Positions 49,916-63,870 of a stretch of DNA of 64,000 nucleotides are shown here, one piece after another. Each line of letters starts with the position of its first letter. Position 1 is the stretch's first letter. Location: contig NW_024881272.1 in the NCBI RefSeq assembly GCF_018691265.1, positions 27,842,823 through 27,906,822 on the forward strand, given 5' to 3'. Source of the DNA: Tyto alba. Taxonomy: Eukaryota; Chordata; Aves; Strigiformes; Tytonidae. The notes beneath the pieces are model-generated. The model was not told the origin of the DNA. It saw nothing but the letters and a program-made list of their open reading frames with translations, and did not search any database. A program made the translations under genes and the position numbers.

Positions 49916-50066
49916 CAGGCCGCCTGACCCGCACCGCACCGGGTGCGTGGCTTCCGCCTCCGAAGAAAACACCTTCTGAAAAAGCGGTAGTTTTCCATGG
50001 CGCTTTGCAAAGTAGCGTTTTTGGAAGGCGAGCGTGTACACTGGATTTTTCTGGTGCTCCCAGTCT

Positions 50067-50089
50067 CCCCCCCCCCCCCCCCCCCCCCC
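50067..50089. repeat. C23 run in CpG island 2
   Basis: Twenty-three consecutive C on the plus strand (G23 on the minus). Together with the G17 run 150 bases upstream it could pair or form quadruplex/i-motif structures. Its exact length is probably unreliable in the assembly. Confidence 0.85.
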
Positions 50090-53000
50090 AGCGGTTTGCT
50101 CCCAGCTCCGTGGGTGCGTGAGGGGGGGCAGGGGGCAGGTGTGCGGCGGGAGGCTGCCTCCGCCGCTAACGACCTTTAATGAGTGAGTGGGTTTAGAGGC
50201 TTGATTGCACCAAATGTGTAAGAACTAGAAAGAAAAGGTTAAATTCACTGGTGTAATGACTCTCTGCAAATGGTTTCTCTTTATTCAGTACGCACGTACA
50301 TGGTGGTGAATTCAAGAGTTTTAGGCTTAATCTAGTTTACTGTGATTAGCACAATTAAGGTGTTTTTAATTAAAAATTTTACCCATGACAGTATAGTTTT
50401 AATTGCATAATGCTTACTATGGAAGCTAGCACCGGTTTTGTGCTGATAGCGTTTCTTTTCCTGCAGTAGACAACTAATACCAAGTATTCGAAGATATTAA
50501 AACAGTAACTTTGATATACTTGAAATTTCTGTTTGCTTGTTACTCCGTATTATATAAAAAGAATATATTGCTAAAGTGTTATCACTGAGCACATAGAAGA
50601 ATGTATTTCTGTAAATATTTTCTTTGAGTGCTTTTTAAGTGCCATGGCACATCTTGAATAAGAAATGTAAACTCATACTGGCTCTGGAGACTTGTAGGTA
50701 GGGCTGCCTGTGGTGATAAATCATCTTCTAAATCTCACCAAAGCTAGAGTAGGATAATTCATATTGCATTACTTGTTCAATTTGTTTATTGGTTCTTAAG
50801 CAGGTCTCCCACTGACTTCGTTGGAAGGTCATTTTACACAATGGCACCCTCAGCACCATTTAAGGCTTCTATTGTCTCTTTGTGTTAGTAGAAGGCCATG
50901 TAATACTATTTCACAGGTACACTGTATGTTTAGTTTTGTGCCAACACTTGGCCTTTTCTTGTAAAAAGGGAGAGGGAGAGCAGTTCAGAATTTTTAAAAT
51001 AAATTTAAAGCAGTTCCCTTTAATTCAAAAGATCTGGAACAACATTTGAAACCTTGAACAAGAACCCTGTTCTAGTGGTTGAGAAGCAGAACCTGCAACA
51101 TATTCAAAGCAAAAACGAAATTGATAGTCTAATTTTACTATGCACTTACAAAATAGTGAGGAAGCCTAAATGATTAAAAGTAAATTAGATTCTTAAATTA
51201 GGTAATGTTTGAAGATGTTAGAGTATTACTACATTTATTTCATTGTTAATATTCTGAGATGTTTTAGGAAGAAGTAAGGAAAGATAAATCATACCCAAAT
51301 AATTTAAATGACGTTTAAAAAAAAAATCAATTACAATGTGAGGCTTATTGCTATGCAGAGGAAGAAGCCTTTGCACAAAAATAAGTCTTTTACTTCACCT
51401 ATTGAACAGAAAAATAAAGACTAGAGAGAAAGTGCTTGTCTAGCTTTGGCAGCTGAGGAACCTGGGAATGGTCTGAGGAAATGGAGATTCATGCACTGTT
51501 TCAGTTCAGCATTGCTAGTGAGGTGCATGGCACAGGCATGTATGTTTTTATCTAAATTTTAAAGGAGTTTTGAAACAGTTACATTTTTTTAGCCATATAC
51601 TAGAAGAACTTTTTCTAGATTTTTGTCTCAATACAAAGAAATGCCTCAAATTCAGAAGTCTGAGGAATGACTTAAGTGTACTGTGACATTAAGACTGCTT
51701 TACAGATTCAGACCACCCTGCTTCTGCAGAGGAGGAAAAGGTGACGCACTCCATCCAGAATAGCCTGGAAGTTACAGGCAGGACCTCAAACGAGTGGTAG
51801 CCCTGCAGCCTCTAACTTTAAAAAATGGTCCTGGAAAAAACATTGCTGAAGGCAGGGAACTAACTCTTCCTCCTTAGTTTAGGTGTTGGGCTAATGTGTA
51901 GTGGTATACCAGACCAGAATTTTTTTTAAAGCCTGTCAATTTCTAATAAATGTAAGACTGCATTTTTAAAAAGTAGAATTTTTGTTCCACATAGCTTCAG
52001 AAATAACTTTCTGAAAGATGGTTCCTGCTATGATTTTGCTAAGCAGAAATTGTTGATGTATATCTCAGTAGGGTGTTGGGATTCATGCCAACCCTGTGTT
52101 AGGGAGAGGCAGAAGTTGTTAATTGCAGATCATTTTGCTGTCTGCATTCTGGGATTGGGTGGGAATTCCTTTTTTTACTTATTTTTATTTTGCATAGGTA
52201 TACCTGGGGTTATTATATCTGGGAGTCAGCAACTTTTTATTAATTTTCTAGAAATAGATGTGTAGCAAATAGGTTCTTAAGTAACTCTAGGTTGTGTCAG
52301 CATTTTTCTTTGCTTGTTTCTATCAGCGTTAACTGTTACTGTTCAAATCAGCCCAGTAACAGTTTTGAAAAATGGCAAAAGTAATGAGAATAGATGTATT
52401 TTCATGGAAGGGTAGTATATAAGAGGGAAGAAGTAAAACCTTAATATTGCCAGTTAGATTCCTATTATCTGTAACGGCTTTTTAGCCTTAAGGGAAGTTC
52501 ATTCCTAACAGTAAAAATATGATGTGATTTCACACAGATTTTATATTGGTCTAGCTGCCTGGATAAAAGAAAAACATGCGGAGTATAGCATTATTGATGT
52601 AGCAATGTATCAGGATCCATTTGTAGTAACTGGATTTGTTTAGGATGAATGGGGGGAGTGTATAATAATAATAATTCTGGCCCTGTAAGAATAAGACTGT
52701 CCTAGGCAGAAAAGAGTGTCTCAAGACTAATGACAAAGTATGCCTGTCATATAAAGTTAAATCTCTGTGGCATTTTCTTCACTTTTGCTCAGTTTTTTGA
52801 AGAATAGGACTGGAAGAATCCTGCAGTCAAAGGAGTGCAAACAAGATGTAGGATTAAAGAGCAAGCTGAAAAACCATGACTGAACTCAGTAACAGTGACA
52901 GAATAATTGTGGTCACTTCCAATTAGCCTGTTTACTTCACAGTACCAATTCAGATTTTTTGAAGAAAGTATATACGCTGGTGGTTTTTTAATTAGCTTTT

Positions 53001-53402
53001 CTTGATTTTTCTTACATATCTTAATTAAAAGTTTGGTTGTAGTTGTTAATTATGATGTACTTGTTTAGCCTTTTGTTTAGTCTTTGTTCTGTTTATGAAT
53101 GCTGCCTTTGAACTGCATTGCTCTTACTCAAACATCTTGTATGATAGTTTTCCTTAGGGGTTACAGAAATGATAATCAGCCTTATGCTTGCTCTGTTTCC
53201 AGGTGCCAGTAAGAGAGACTCTTTGGAAACAATAGTTCAACAGACAGACATTTTGTGTTCTACTGTGACCTAGTCCACTTTGTCGAAGATTGCATTTTAA
53301 AGCATTACGTTGCTTATCACTAGCCTGAACTGCTGGTGAGATTTTCATGTTTCCCCTTCGGCTGGACTTAAGAGTTGGGGTTTCAGTGGGCTTTTTGGGG
53401 TA

Positions 53403-53462
53403 GAAAGTTCCAGTGGAGGATCTAAATGTTAGGAAAGTTCCAGTGGAGGATCTAAAGTGTTG
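53403..53462. repeat. 30-bp tandem duplication
   Basis: 'gaaagttccagtggaggatc' followed by 'taaa' occurs at 53403 and again 30 bases later at 53433. The copies are nearly identical. Confidence 0.85.
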
Positions 53463-53520
53463 TACTATTTTCACCCTTTTATATTTTGTCAGTTTGTTTT
53501 TCTTCCCGAACTGTTTGCAG

Positions 53521-53755
53521 CAAATATAGCATAGAAGCACAGAAAACTCGTGACCTTTTGCAAAAAGAAATAACACGTCAAATATTACAGTGTATTACTG
53601 TATTCAGAAAGCAATTGACTTGTGAACCAGGCTTGGTGAACCATTTTATTCACAATGTCTTTTCATTACTTATTCAGATAACTGATGCAGTGTTTGAAGT
53701 CCCTGAAGTGCACAGAAGCATCTGCAATTTCACTGACATAGTAAACTATTTTTAA
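53521..53755 (+). other. Weak candidate exon with long open frame
   Basis: A convincing acceptor (gtttgtttttcttcccgaac tgtttgcag, AG at 53519-53520) precedes a 77-codon open frame, KYSIEAQKTRDLLQKEITRQ onward, helix-forming in its first half, ending at TAA 53753-53755. AATAAA lies about 200 bases on (53952-53957), so it could be a terminal exon. It is in the wrong phase for direct joining to the donor at 49503. I do not recognise the peptide, and AT-rich DNA produces such frames by chance. Confidence 0.2.
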
Positions 53756-56700
53756 AGAAAGTAAGGATACTTCTGTATCCTCACAACAGAGAAAATATGC
53801 AGTCTGTTTCCGTAATGATCTAAAGTTAATGCCTGGGGGATTGGGTTTGGGATTTCCATAAATTAAGGATTTTTCCCCAGCTTTCAACAGTTGGGTTTTA
53901 GTACTGAAAAAGAGTGTAGCTTCTGTGTGGGTTTTGTACGACTTAAGTAAAAATAAAAATGTTCTGGTGCTTCCCCCCGATTATAGAAAGTAATAATAAA
54001 TGGTATTTGTAAAACTGATTATACTTCTCCAGTTTAAGAGTACGTTGAGCAGATGCCTCCTATTGCCATCCATTTCAGTATGTTTACTGGTGCTTCATAC
54101 AGCCTAGGTCATATTCTTGTTTTCATGTTTCTAAGTGCTCCTGTAGCCTCTTCCTTTTGAATGCAGTCAGCTGCTCCCTGATTTGGTTTACATGCTCTTA
54201 GTGTCTCCCCCGGGTTCTCTCCATTCACCTGTCTTTCACAACAGCCTCTGCAAGTGTTGTTAATCAGCTCATCCATTTGCATTAGAAGGTGGGGTTTTTT
54301 TCCTGTGCAAGAAAAATTGTTTGTACCCCTTGCTGCTTGCTGTCATTCCTTAGTTTGGAGCAAATCTGTCCCTGCTTCCTAGTTTATTATGAGATAAAAC
54401 TACACTTTTCTGTGGTTTTTTTTTTGCATGTGTGTCCATTTATGTTATCTGGCCCCTTGCCTGCCTTTATAAAAAAGCTTACTTTTTCTTCTTGATTGAT
54501 TTCTTCCACTTGGCTCCTTTCATTTTCTTCACTGACTAGTAGTTTTGTCACTTCTGGGATTTCATGCACTATTTCCAACACAGTTGACTTTATTTGAACC
54601 ACTGTCCTCCTGTGCAATGTATAGCTAAAGAGTCTTTGCATCATGCTGTTGTTCGAGCTTGTATGCCCATGGTTTTTAGGTCTCTTTCAGTTAGGCACAA
54701 TGGCTTGCTATAAAATAAATATGCACTGATGGCTTTCTTATGGGTAATACATAAACAGTGGATTTCCTGACCTTCCCAACAAATGTGTTCACTGTATATA
54801 CTTCTGTGTTTACTTTCCCTTACAAATGAGTAATTCCAAATTTCTTTTACTAAGTGTTTTTGCACCCCAATTCATGCATTTTGACATCCCCGACAGTCTC
54901 TTTACTTTCAGTAACCTGTGTGAAGCATCTTTGGCTAAGCTATTTTTCATTGATTGTGTAGAATCCCAAATTCTCTAAAGTATATAAAAATGGTTATTGT
55001 TTAATATAAATACTTTTACTGGAGGAGCTTTCTAGGTCAGAAGAGAAGGCCTGGCACCCTTGGGGCAAGGAAAAGTTGCCCACTAAATTTTCAATACATG
55101 ATCTTCTTGAAAGGATTCTCCTACTAGATACAGGATCCTAAAGCCCACCCTCTGCTGTAGACCTGGCTGTAGATTACAGAAGACTTACATTACCTCCTCA
55201 TGCATGCCAATTTATGTAAGTAATAATACCCCAGCTAATCAGCTTGTTAAGAGATATGCTGAGTTACCCAGCAGCTGGCTGAGTGCAGTTTCCTGTGGGG
55301 TTGCAGAAGGGTGACTGCTATGCTGCTTAGGGGGATGTACAAACGAGGTTTGGTTGCTCCAGTTCAGGTCGTGCTGTAGAGCTGTATTAAGCACCCATGG
55401 CTTTGCTAGAGAGGTTATTACTGTTTCTAGGGCTGAGATTAGCAAGCTTCGTTTAGAGAAGTTTTGATACAAAGCTGGTCTGATGATACTTACACTCTTG
55501 TTTCCAGGTCTCTCACTTGCCAACAGCTTTTAGTTGTTGCTCCTCCTTCAAGTACAGTGGTTTTTGAATAGCTTTTGTTTGGTTTTGTTCTTAGTTTCCT
55601 AAGAAAAGCCCTGTCCTGCTTGTCTGTTGGTCATGTATTCCTTGCTTAATAGCTTTCTAACCCACTGGCAATTCTTGAATGGATGACAGAAAGGTGGAAC
55701 TTTCAGAGATGTTTAACTACTACAAGCCTAGTGAAAGCAAACATCCAGGAAAAGCCTTAATTTGACCTCAACCCTTAGCTAGAAGTGAATTGCACAGCGG
55801 CAAAACTGAATGCTGAAACTTGAGAAGTGTTTCCATGGGACAAGGTTCCTGCTAGCAGCCATGATATGTGGGAGATTTTCTCCTGTGCTATGATGAGAAG
55901 AGATAAAGCACCTTGTATACACTTACTGACATCCTAGGTAGCATCTCATAATCCAGGCAATTTACTTTTTGGTTGAAGAGTAATGAGTAGGACCTATGTC
56001 TGCCAGACAGTGTTTGTAGCTTGTCTTAGCAGATGTGTGATACAGAGGAAGGAATATGATGATGAAAAGCAAGAAATACTGTATATTTGCAGTGCAGTTC
56101 CATGCCATGCTGGGCACTTTCTAGTCTGTTAAGTAATTTACAGTGGCTGTGAATAATGTCAGGAGGTTTTATTCTTTCACGTGATTTGTGAAGCCTCTCA
56201 GTAAGTCAGAGTCTGGTGATATCTTAATGCTAACAGGACACCCAAATTTTCCATTTCACCAGTGGGACCTTAGGAGGAAGAGAAGTTGCCACTCCACATT
56301 TCCCACAGCTGGCAATGTGACTGGAGGGGTGAGAAACCTGCTTTCCAGCCTGGCTATCTTACTCTGGCAGCAGGAAGGACAGAAACCAGTGCCAGACTTC
56401 TCCTCTCTTGTCCTCTGCTGGTATGTGGGGGAAGATATTAAGGTCAGCCCCGGGCTCCATGTGCTGTGACAGGGTAGGTTGTTCCCTTTACACAGATGGT
56501 CTAGCTAATGAGATATATTGCTGAAGAGAGTTCTAAATCAGGGTTATTAACACCCAGAACTAACTACTCTTTATGGAACAACAGTTAAAAGAAATCATCA
56601 GTAATACTGGATGCTGCATGTAGTAGACACACACTTTTGGATCTGTGTGCATGTCAGTGCATCTAACCCATCTTACCCTACAGATGTTGGACTGTCAAAA

Positions 56701-59330
56701 ATTCTAACCCTGCACTTGAGAGGTGTATTATTGGAGATCACAGCTGGAGGTATGCAGCTTTTCCTTTTTTCCCATCCAGCTTCTCAAGGGTAAAGTGGTC
56801 TCCTTACAAAGTGAAAGGCTGGGGGTTTTTCCCCTCTCTGTGCCCCAACCGTGAGCTTAAATGGAGCATGTGGACCTGGAGGCAGGGCTGCAGGTGGGAC
56901 TGATCAGGGTACTCAATACCCAGGAGCACACCTGGCAGTGGCATGGCCCCAGGTCGTCTTCCGTGTCTGACTGAATCTCATGCTGCTCTCTGCAGATCAT
57001 TCTACTAGAAACTTGTTTGAAATTTTGCCAGGTTATGTTGCTTATGTAGCATCAAACAATGCATTTGGGATCCTCTTTTGTTATGGGACTGTCACTGGCT
57101 GATGTGCTTTTTTTCACATTTCTGTTAACCCGTTAGCTCTGATGCTCAGCAGTCATACTTTAACAGAATGGTTAGGCTGAGCTTGTGGACAGGATAGGAA
57201 AGTGCTGATGAGCAAATTGGGTACATCAGAGCATCTGGCCTGTCCATCTTAATCTGAACCTTAGAATCAGTCTCTTCTGTAGAAGTTGTGAGGTTTTTAT
57301 AAACAGCTGAATAAAGGAAAGCCTTCATTAAGCTTGATTGCAGTTGTCTTAAAATTATTTCTATCAGCATCTTGTGGAAGCATTCAGAGCAAGATGTTAC
57401 TGTGTATACTTACAAGTTGTTTTTTCCCAACATTCGTTTTTAGTACCCGATCTTTGGTTTGCATAGTTGATGTGACTATCTTGTGAGATGTTTTTTCCTC
57501 CATTCATTACTTAAAAGCTTGTGAAACGTGCAATAGCATTTTGACAGATGGGTTTTTTTAAATAACTGCTATGAACTTACGATATGGAAGGAAAGGTTGG
57601 CCCTGCTTTCCACATGGAACAGTAAGTTATGAGATTCAGGGAGTTCATTACTGCAGGAAGCCTTGCATCTGTCAGCAACATGTGCAGAGCTGTAGTCTTT
57701 ATCATGGAAGTTTTCATAGTCTGTGATGTTGTCGACACAGGCCATGTGTATGGAGGTTCTTGGTGATGACTGGAGTCTTAAATTTAAATCCTGACTGATG
57801 CCAGTGGAAAGAGCAAAAGAAAAGGTTTGGTGTGTGTAAAGTAATCTGGGTTGCTGAGGAGCATTCTGTGCTAGTAGGAGTTTCCTAAGCATCAAAGTCT
57901 TTGTGCCTTAGCATATGGCAGCTGAGAAGTGACAAGGCAGGACTAGATAAAGCCATGTCATCCACCAGCCTGGATAGTCCCCAAACCAGCTGAAGAGGGT
58001 GGCTTCTTGAACAGATGATAGCATCTAAATAGTAGTGCCATTAACCTAAAAGGTCATGAGCTGAAATTTCTACTGCCAAACCACATTGTTTTGTGGTGTG
58101 CACCTATACTATATGGGATTTTGACAGAAAGCAAAAGATCATCCAGGCAATAGAAACTGAAGGAAATAATCTGGGGAAAGAGACAATACAGACAAGCTGA
58201 AGGGATTTTGCCAATTGTCGCCAACAGTTGAAACTTTCTTTGTAAGATGTTCCACAGCATCACTGATCTCTGGTTTTCCTTTACTCACAGAAGTCAGACC
58301 TCTACCACAGCAGAATAAAATCTAATCAATTATTTGACACTATTTAAAAAGTAAATATGTTCTTTGCTCACTACATGTGTGTTGGTTATCCATGTTCTCT
58401 TGACACATTTTTTGAAGTTAATTTTTTTTATTTGATACATGCTCCTGTAGGTGTTAGGGCTATGGAAAATGTTAAAAATAAAGGCCTGATTCATTTATTA
58501 GGTGAGATTAAAGTTCCTTCATTGTTCGATGTCAGAAGAACAATTAAGTTTTATCTGAGCAGAGCAGGGTGTCCCTAGATGCAGGTTACAACGCATCCAG
58601 TGATACTATTAAAAGAAAGATCGTTTGTTGTTGCATTGGGGAATCCTTATAAAACATCAGGAAAACTGCCTGGAAGAATATAAATGTGTTCAAGCAATGA
58701 AGTGAAATACTCTTAAACTGCAGGGTGATGGCCTGTAGCTGGATAGGTTTTCAGAGTAGCTGTTTTGATATGATTGTTGCTTTTCCCAACAGTCATAAAT
58801 TGGATGTACTGGAACCCTTTCTTGAGGCTTCTACTGTTTGGAGTTACGGTCCAGAATCAAAGCTTCCATTATTAAAGGGAGTATCTAGTGTGCATTTCAT
58901 GAAAAAAATCTTGCTGGGTTTCTTTTCTTGACAAGATGCTTACATGCTTCCAGAGATGTTAGTCTTTGCCCATGTACAGACCAACGTAGTCTTGCAATAT
59001 TTGTTTTGTGTAGCTGTTACGGGTGCAGTTAGTGTTAGCATTGTGTCTATCTGTCATCTGGTTCCCTGTACGGTCTGAAGCTTGCCTTCCTTGAATTACT
59101 ACTCATATGTAAGAATGGCTATGCTGAGTTACACCAAAGATTGCACTGTGGTGGTAAGAGCCCCCAGGGTGGCTGAAGTTCAGGTAAACTTGTATCTAGG
59201 TGAGCATCAATTGGTGACCATCTGCCTTAGACACCTGGTCAATCCATGGTGGGGTTTGTCTGACCAAAGATGGACTTTCTACCTGAGCTAGTTTCCCTTG
59301 GTGGTCACTGGAGAGCTGCTTAATGCTTAG

Positions 59331-59389
59331 ACAGCAAAGTCAAGAGCATGTGTTATCTTGTTCCGAAAGAGATTTCTAGAGCAGGACAG
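59331..59389 (+). other. Weak candidate exon, 59 bp
   Basis: It is bounded by 'gagctgcttaatgcttag' (AG 59329-59330) and a strong donor GGACAG|GTGAGT. Two frames are open: TAKSRACVILFRKRFLEQD and SKVKSMCYLVPKEISRAGQ. It is an attractive splice pair, but nothing identifies the peptide. Confidence 0.2.
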
Positions 59390-62300
59390 GTGAGTTGTAC
59401 CTTGGAAGTGACCACTTCCCATAACTGCCTGTACAAGGGGGTCTGGAGAGACTACCTCCCCTGCAGGTGTGTAACCTTGGGTGAGGTTAATTCATCCATG
59501 TTATCTCAGGACTGGTAGAGCTCATGCTGTTATGTACAGTTTTGTTCCGACTGGAAAAAAACAGAAGTGGCCTGGCTACTGCTTCAACTCTCTTACTTGC
59601 CTGTTACATTAAAAGTCAGTCTGAAGTAGTGAAGGAAGCATACTGCCTGTGGCTGTGGAAGAGGTAGTACAGAGCAGAAGTAAACTTGGTCTTGGGTGCT
59701 AACCTGCCAACTTCTCTAGCTCAGCTGTACAGATCCCTTGAAACTCAAGCACTAAATATGCATTGTTTACTGATTGTAACTAGAGTTATTAATTAGGAAG
59801 TTTAGCCTTTAAACAATTCTTTTTATAGCTAGTAACATGTTTTGAATGGATTTCTTTTTTAAAAAAGTGGTGAAAATACCCATTGTTCTTCATTTGCCTT
59901 ACTTTAAAGGAAGCTAAAAATCGTCTAAGATATGTCTGACATTTTGCAAAGAGGAGTTTAAAGAAAACCACAAATGCACGTGGCAATCCATGAGAATCAG
60001 GTAGGAGAAACTTAGGGCTTCCTGATCAGAGTCATCCAGATCCCAAGACGCTAGCTCTGTGAACTGTAGAGAGCAAGGGGAGCCAGAGATGATTATTTTT
60101 TAGCAGCATTTAGCCCCTTCCTACTTGTGTCTCAGTATGGAAGGTTCAGAGTTAGCATTGGTCCTTGAACTGCTGTGGCTTCTGTTTTTTCTACCTTTTA
60201 TCCTCTATATTTTACCTTCTTTGTTCTCCTTGTTAGAAAAGTGTCCTTTCTGTAATCGAAATTATACACTGAAGAGCTGTATAAGCCATGTTCATGAGTG
60301 AGCTGTTTATCCCTGGGTTTTGGGGTATCTTACTGGGGCAGCTTGTTTAACCCTTATTTCTCAAGGAGTAGAATAAATAGATGTATGCAGGAAGCTTCTC
60401 AAGTCCTGAAACTTGCAAATACAAGTGTAAGCTTTGGAAGACGAGGCAATCTTGATTTATTCAGTTAAGCCATTTCAAACTTTCTCTTCTCCTTTTAAGC
60501 ACCTTAGGTTTGGGGATAGGTTGCGTGGTTGAGTTGACCCAGATGTGATTGAGATTTTTATATATGAAATAGTAACAGTAGACAGAGTGTAAGTATTACA
60601 AAATACTCTATGTAAGTGCCAGCTGTTCTAATGAGACGTAATTGGGACAATTGATAGCTCTTGACACTTTTTATTGTCTTTATTCTCTTGTATCTTCCCT
60701 GGTTCTGCATCTTTCCAGTGTAATTGCAAGTTGCAGGAGACATAACCCTTCTGCATGCTGCTTGTCAGTCTCCTTTGATTCCTGCTGTACCTCTCCTCTG
60801 ATCCAGCCACCTTACACTCTTCCCCAGATCTTTTTCTCATCGCTGTCTCAAAGCTTGGAAACATCAGCACATTAATCCCTCTTTCAGGTTTTTTTCTTTG
60901 TTCTTGTTATTGATATTATTTGGCCAGAGTGCAAGGCGTATAGCACACTGTATTACAGATTGGTTTAAAGCAAATCCATCAACTTTTCTAAAATTAGGCA
61001 ATGCTAGTTGAAAGACCCTGTTCACATTTTTTATGAGGGTTTTTGTGCTCGTACATAGGCACATAAAAAATGGCTGAAATCATGTAAATCTCCCTGGTAA
61101 GTCTAGACTTCTTCAGTGTCTAGGTCCTTTCATTATTTACAAGTAAATACATTTTAAAAATGCAGTCATAAATCTTTGAAAATGTCTTCATTTGTGCTCA
61201 GTTGAAACTTTGCTAACTGTATTATACAACATTGACAGCAATGTAGAAATATTTTAACTCTGTAGGTAGGGTTGAATCCTGCTTGTAACAATAGAAAAGC
61301 AAACTGTGGAATTTAGGATGTCTGATGTTGAACACAAGTTTTAATATCTCTAAAGTTAAAAGGAAGAAAACTAAATGAGAGGACTGAAAGCACTGAAATG
61401 TATATTTATGAGCCAAAAGTAAAAGAACTGAGGAGGGAAGAATTGCTGGTATCTGTTACTGCTATATTAACATATTTACCTAGCATATATGCTGCCTTTG
61501 TTTTCAGTCTTGCAGCACTGACTGTGGATTCTTTTAAATATATTGAAAATTGGCCAGGCAAGACACTGAGTGACCGAGTAGATGCTGTGCTGTGCAAAGC
61601 ATTAGCTAGGAGCTGGGAGAGGAGCATGAAGCCAAGGTGCCAAGGACATCTCTGGCCTTCAGACATGCTGGGAAGATGCTGAATCATCTTCTCCAAACCT
61701 TTCTTGCATTGTAGCAAAGATGCTGGTCCACCTCCCCGGTTGGACTGTACCCTGACATTCACAGAAAACCTTTGAGGTTATTCACCAACATATGTGCATG
61801 CCGAAATCTGTGGGTGCCCAGCTTTCAGTTTTGAAATTGAGGATGTGGTTCTTATCACTAAGACTTCTCTCTCCATCAGAGCTATTTACATCTATTCATT
61901 TTGTTACCTCTGTGCTCTGGCATGCCCTGGAGAGTGTTGTTTCAGTCTCCCAGTGTTCAAACATAAGTATCCACAGTGGGATTTGCTAATACACATGTCT
62001 TCGGAAAATTGGTATGTGATACTTAGAGCAGCTATGCAGCATCCAAATCACACATCTCATAAGGCATGAAAAAGAAAGTGGGCAAGCAACATTAAATAGA
62101 ATATTTGTGCAGAAGCAGCTGAAATGATCTCTGGGAACTGTGACTACTTATTTAAGCTTCATGTATCTAAATTCCTCATTTAGGGTTTTAAGTGTATAGG
62201 ATGGGGTCAGGTTTTGCATCTAGTGTCTTTTCATTCCAGACCAGTTTAAGGTGCTAGATCTCTATTTAACTCGTTAGATTTTTTAAAAAAAATTTTCTTT

Positions 62301-63810
62301 CTGGGCACAGATCAAAAAGGTGATAATTTTTCCTCATAGACCCATGGTGTATTTAATCTCCCCAGCATCAGGAGGAATCTCTGTGCACCAGATAGTACAT
62401 TGCATCAGTAGCAGAGCTCGTACAGCTTGTTGGTGGGGTCCACAGCAGGGGCAGAAGAGGAGGCAGGGACAGATTCCTGCATTCCCAAGAGGATCATCAA
62501 ATAAATTAAAGCTCCAAATTATGTCAGTCATCTTTTTCACCTATTGTTACCTCAGTAGTATGATATTTCAGCCTTTTCCTTGTGGGTTGTGTTCAGTTAT
62601 CATGACTTACGGATTTTGTAGTGAAACCTTAAAAATTTTACTCCTTTTCCTCAAATACATGAATTCACTAACTTTAAAGAGCAGTTGCCTGAAGAACATT
62701 TTCAGTGTCATGTAATGTTAGTCTTGATCACCCACTCCTGCTTGATTTCCACAGGGCAGTTTGTAGGGTAATTTATTTTGCTGGTTTTTAAACTAATCAG
62801 TAGCTAAAACTATGTTGCTTTTTCCATATACACTTGATTGTAAGTTGTTCAAATAACTGAAAATAACCTTACTGTATAGGTAAATAACCTGTTTAGCTGT
62901 TATTTTCCCTCTTCCCCCCTCACTGGTCCATCCCATCTCTTGCACAGATGTACAGAGAAGGGCAGGTCTGCTTAATTGGACTGATTTTTTTGTGGTGGTT
63001 GTTTCTGCTCTCTTTCCTGAAGTCTTACTTTGGGTTAGATGGCATGAACAGTTTGGCCCTACTTTTTCCCACCCGAGTAGGTGACTTTTAGCATCACTGG
63101 AATTGCATGTTTAGCTTTTCACATTTTCTAGTCCTTTTATGGATGGTTTTAAAATAGTTCATTTCTTTTCTGTGCCTACATTCATAAGATGTTTGCAGCC
63201 CTTCATGTTCCTTTATTCTATTGTTCTTTTTAGTAGTCATGCAGTAAATTGGCCAGTGATACAGGTGGTGGAGGGTATTTTAAATTAAGATCTGATGATG
63301 AAAAAAGGCTGTGTGAGCTCAGTGTTGTTAAAGATAGTTGATGTGATGATCTTGAACTGGAGACTGTTTCGGCAGAGGATCCTGAATTACTGCATAGGGC
63401 AAACCCTAGTGCTTGCATTGTGTTATGTCCTTTTCCAGCCCATTGTCATGTTTTAAATGCTTGTGTAGTTCAAATCCATCTCTTGCTTTTACATGAATCT
63501 CCTTTGTTACTTATCAACCTGCACCCTCCCATCTGTCAAACAACAAAGTACTCTTTGATCAGAATTAAATATTAACTTTATGGTAGGAATGTCTTGGAGA
63601 AGAATAACGCAGTTCTAGGTGTAAATGTTTAGTTCTTTGGAGGAGTGGAAAATGAGGTGATGGAAAACGCCAGGTTGTAGTTCACAAGCAGCAGCATTTC
63701 AAATGTCTTGCTGTAATCATATTAGGATAGAATTAAACAGTTCTTTACTTTGTACTGCAGTGGAATAGGGCTGTTACTGATCATTTTCTCCTCCCTCTTG
63801 CTTTGATTAG

Positions 63811-63870
63811 TGTGAAAACTCGAGCAGCAAAAATTACAGGAGTTCTGCAGCAGTGCATAGAGAAACTGGT
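63811..63870 (+). other. Weak candidate exon, 60 bp
   Basis: A long pyrimidine tract, 'ttttctcctccctcttgctttgattag' (AG 63809-63810), precedes a 60-base stretch followed by GTGAAA at 63871. Two frames are open (CENSSSKNYRSSAAVHRETG and VKTRAAKITGVLQQCIEKL). Length divisible by three and phase 0 entry would suit the phase 0 donor at 49503. I do not recognise either peptide. Confidence 0.25.

Larger units (their letters stand above)
49050..50170. promoter_or_regulatory. CpG island 2, probably a promoter
   Basis: GC-rich, CpG-dense DNA with a YY1 box, GC boxes, a plus-strand donor (49503) and a minus-strand donor (GTGAAG|GTAAGC, exon side ending at 49103). The plus-strand DNA downstream is T-rich for the rest of the window, which suggests transcription to the right. 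In human, the neighbour of AGBL4 on the divergent side is ELAVL4, with its most upstream promoter some tens of kilobases away, so this may be that promoter. No ELAVL4 protein sequence is in the window to confirm it. The minus-strand donor allows a bidirectional transcript. Confidence 0.7.

Noticed and set aside
49306..50010. 234-codon and other long frames on both strands of CpG island 2
   Set aside because: Same GC artefact. They run through G17 and C23 homopolymers and show no domain or conserved motif.
54387..54865. Two adjacent minus-strand open frames (85 and 74 codons)
   Set aside because: They lie antisense to the presumed transcript, with no domain and no splice or promoter support.
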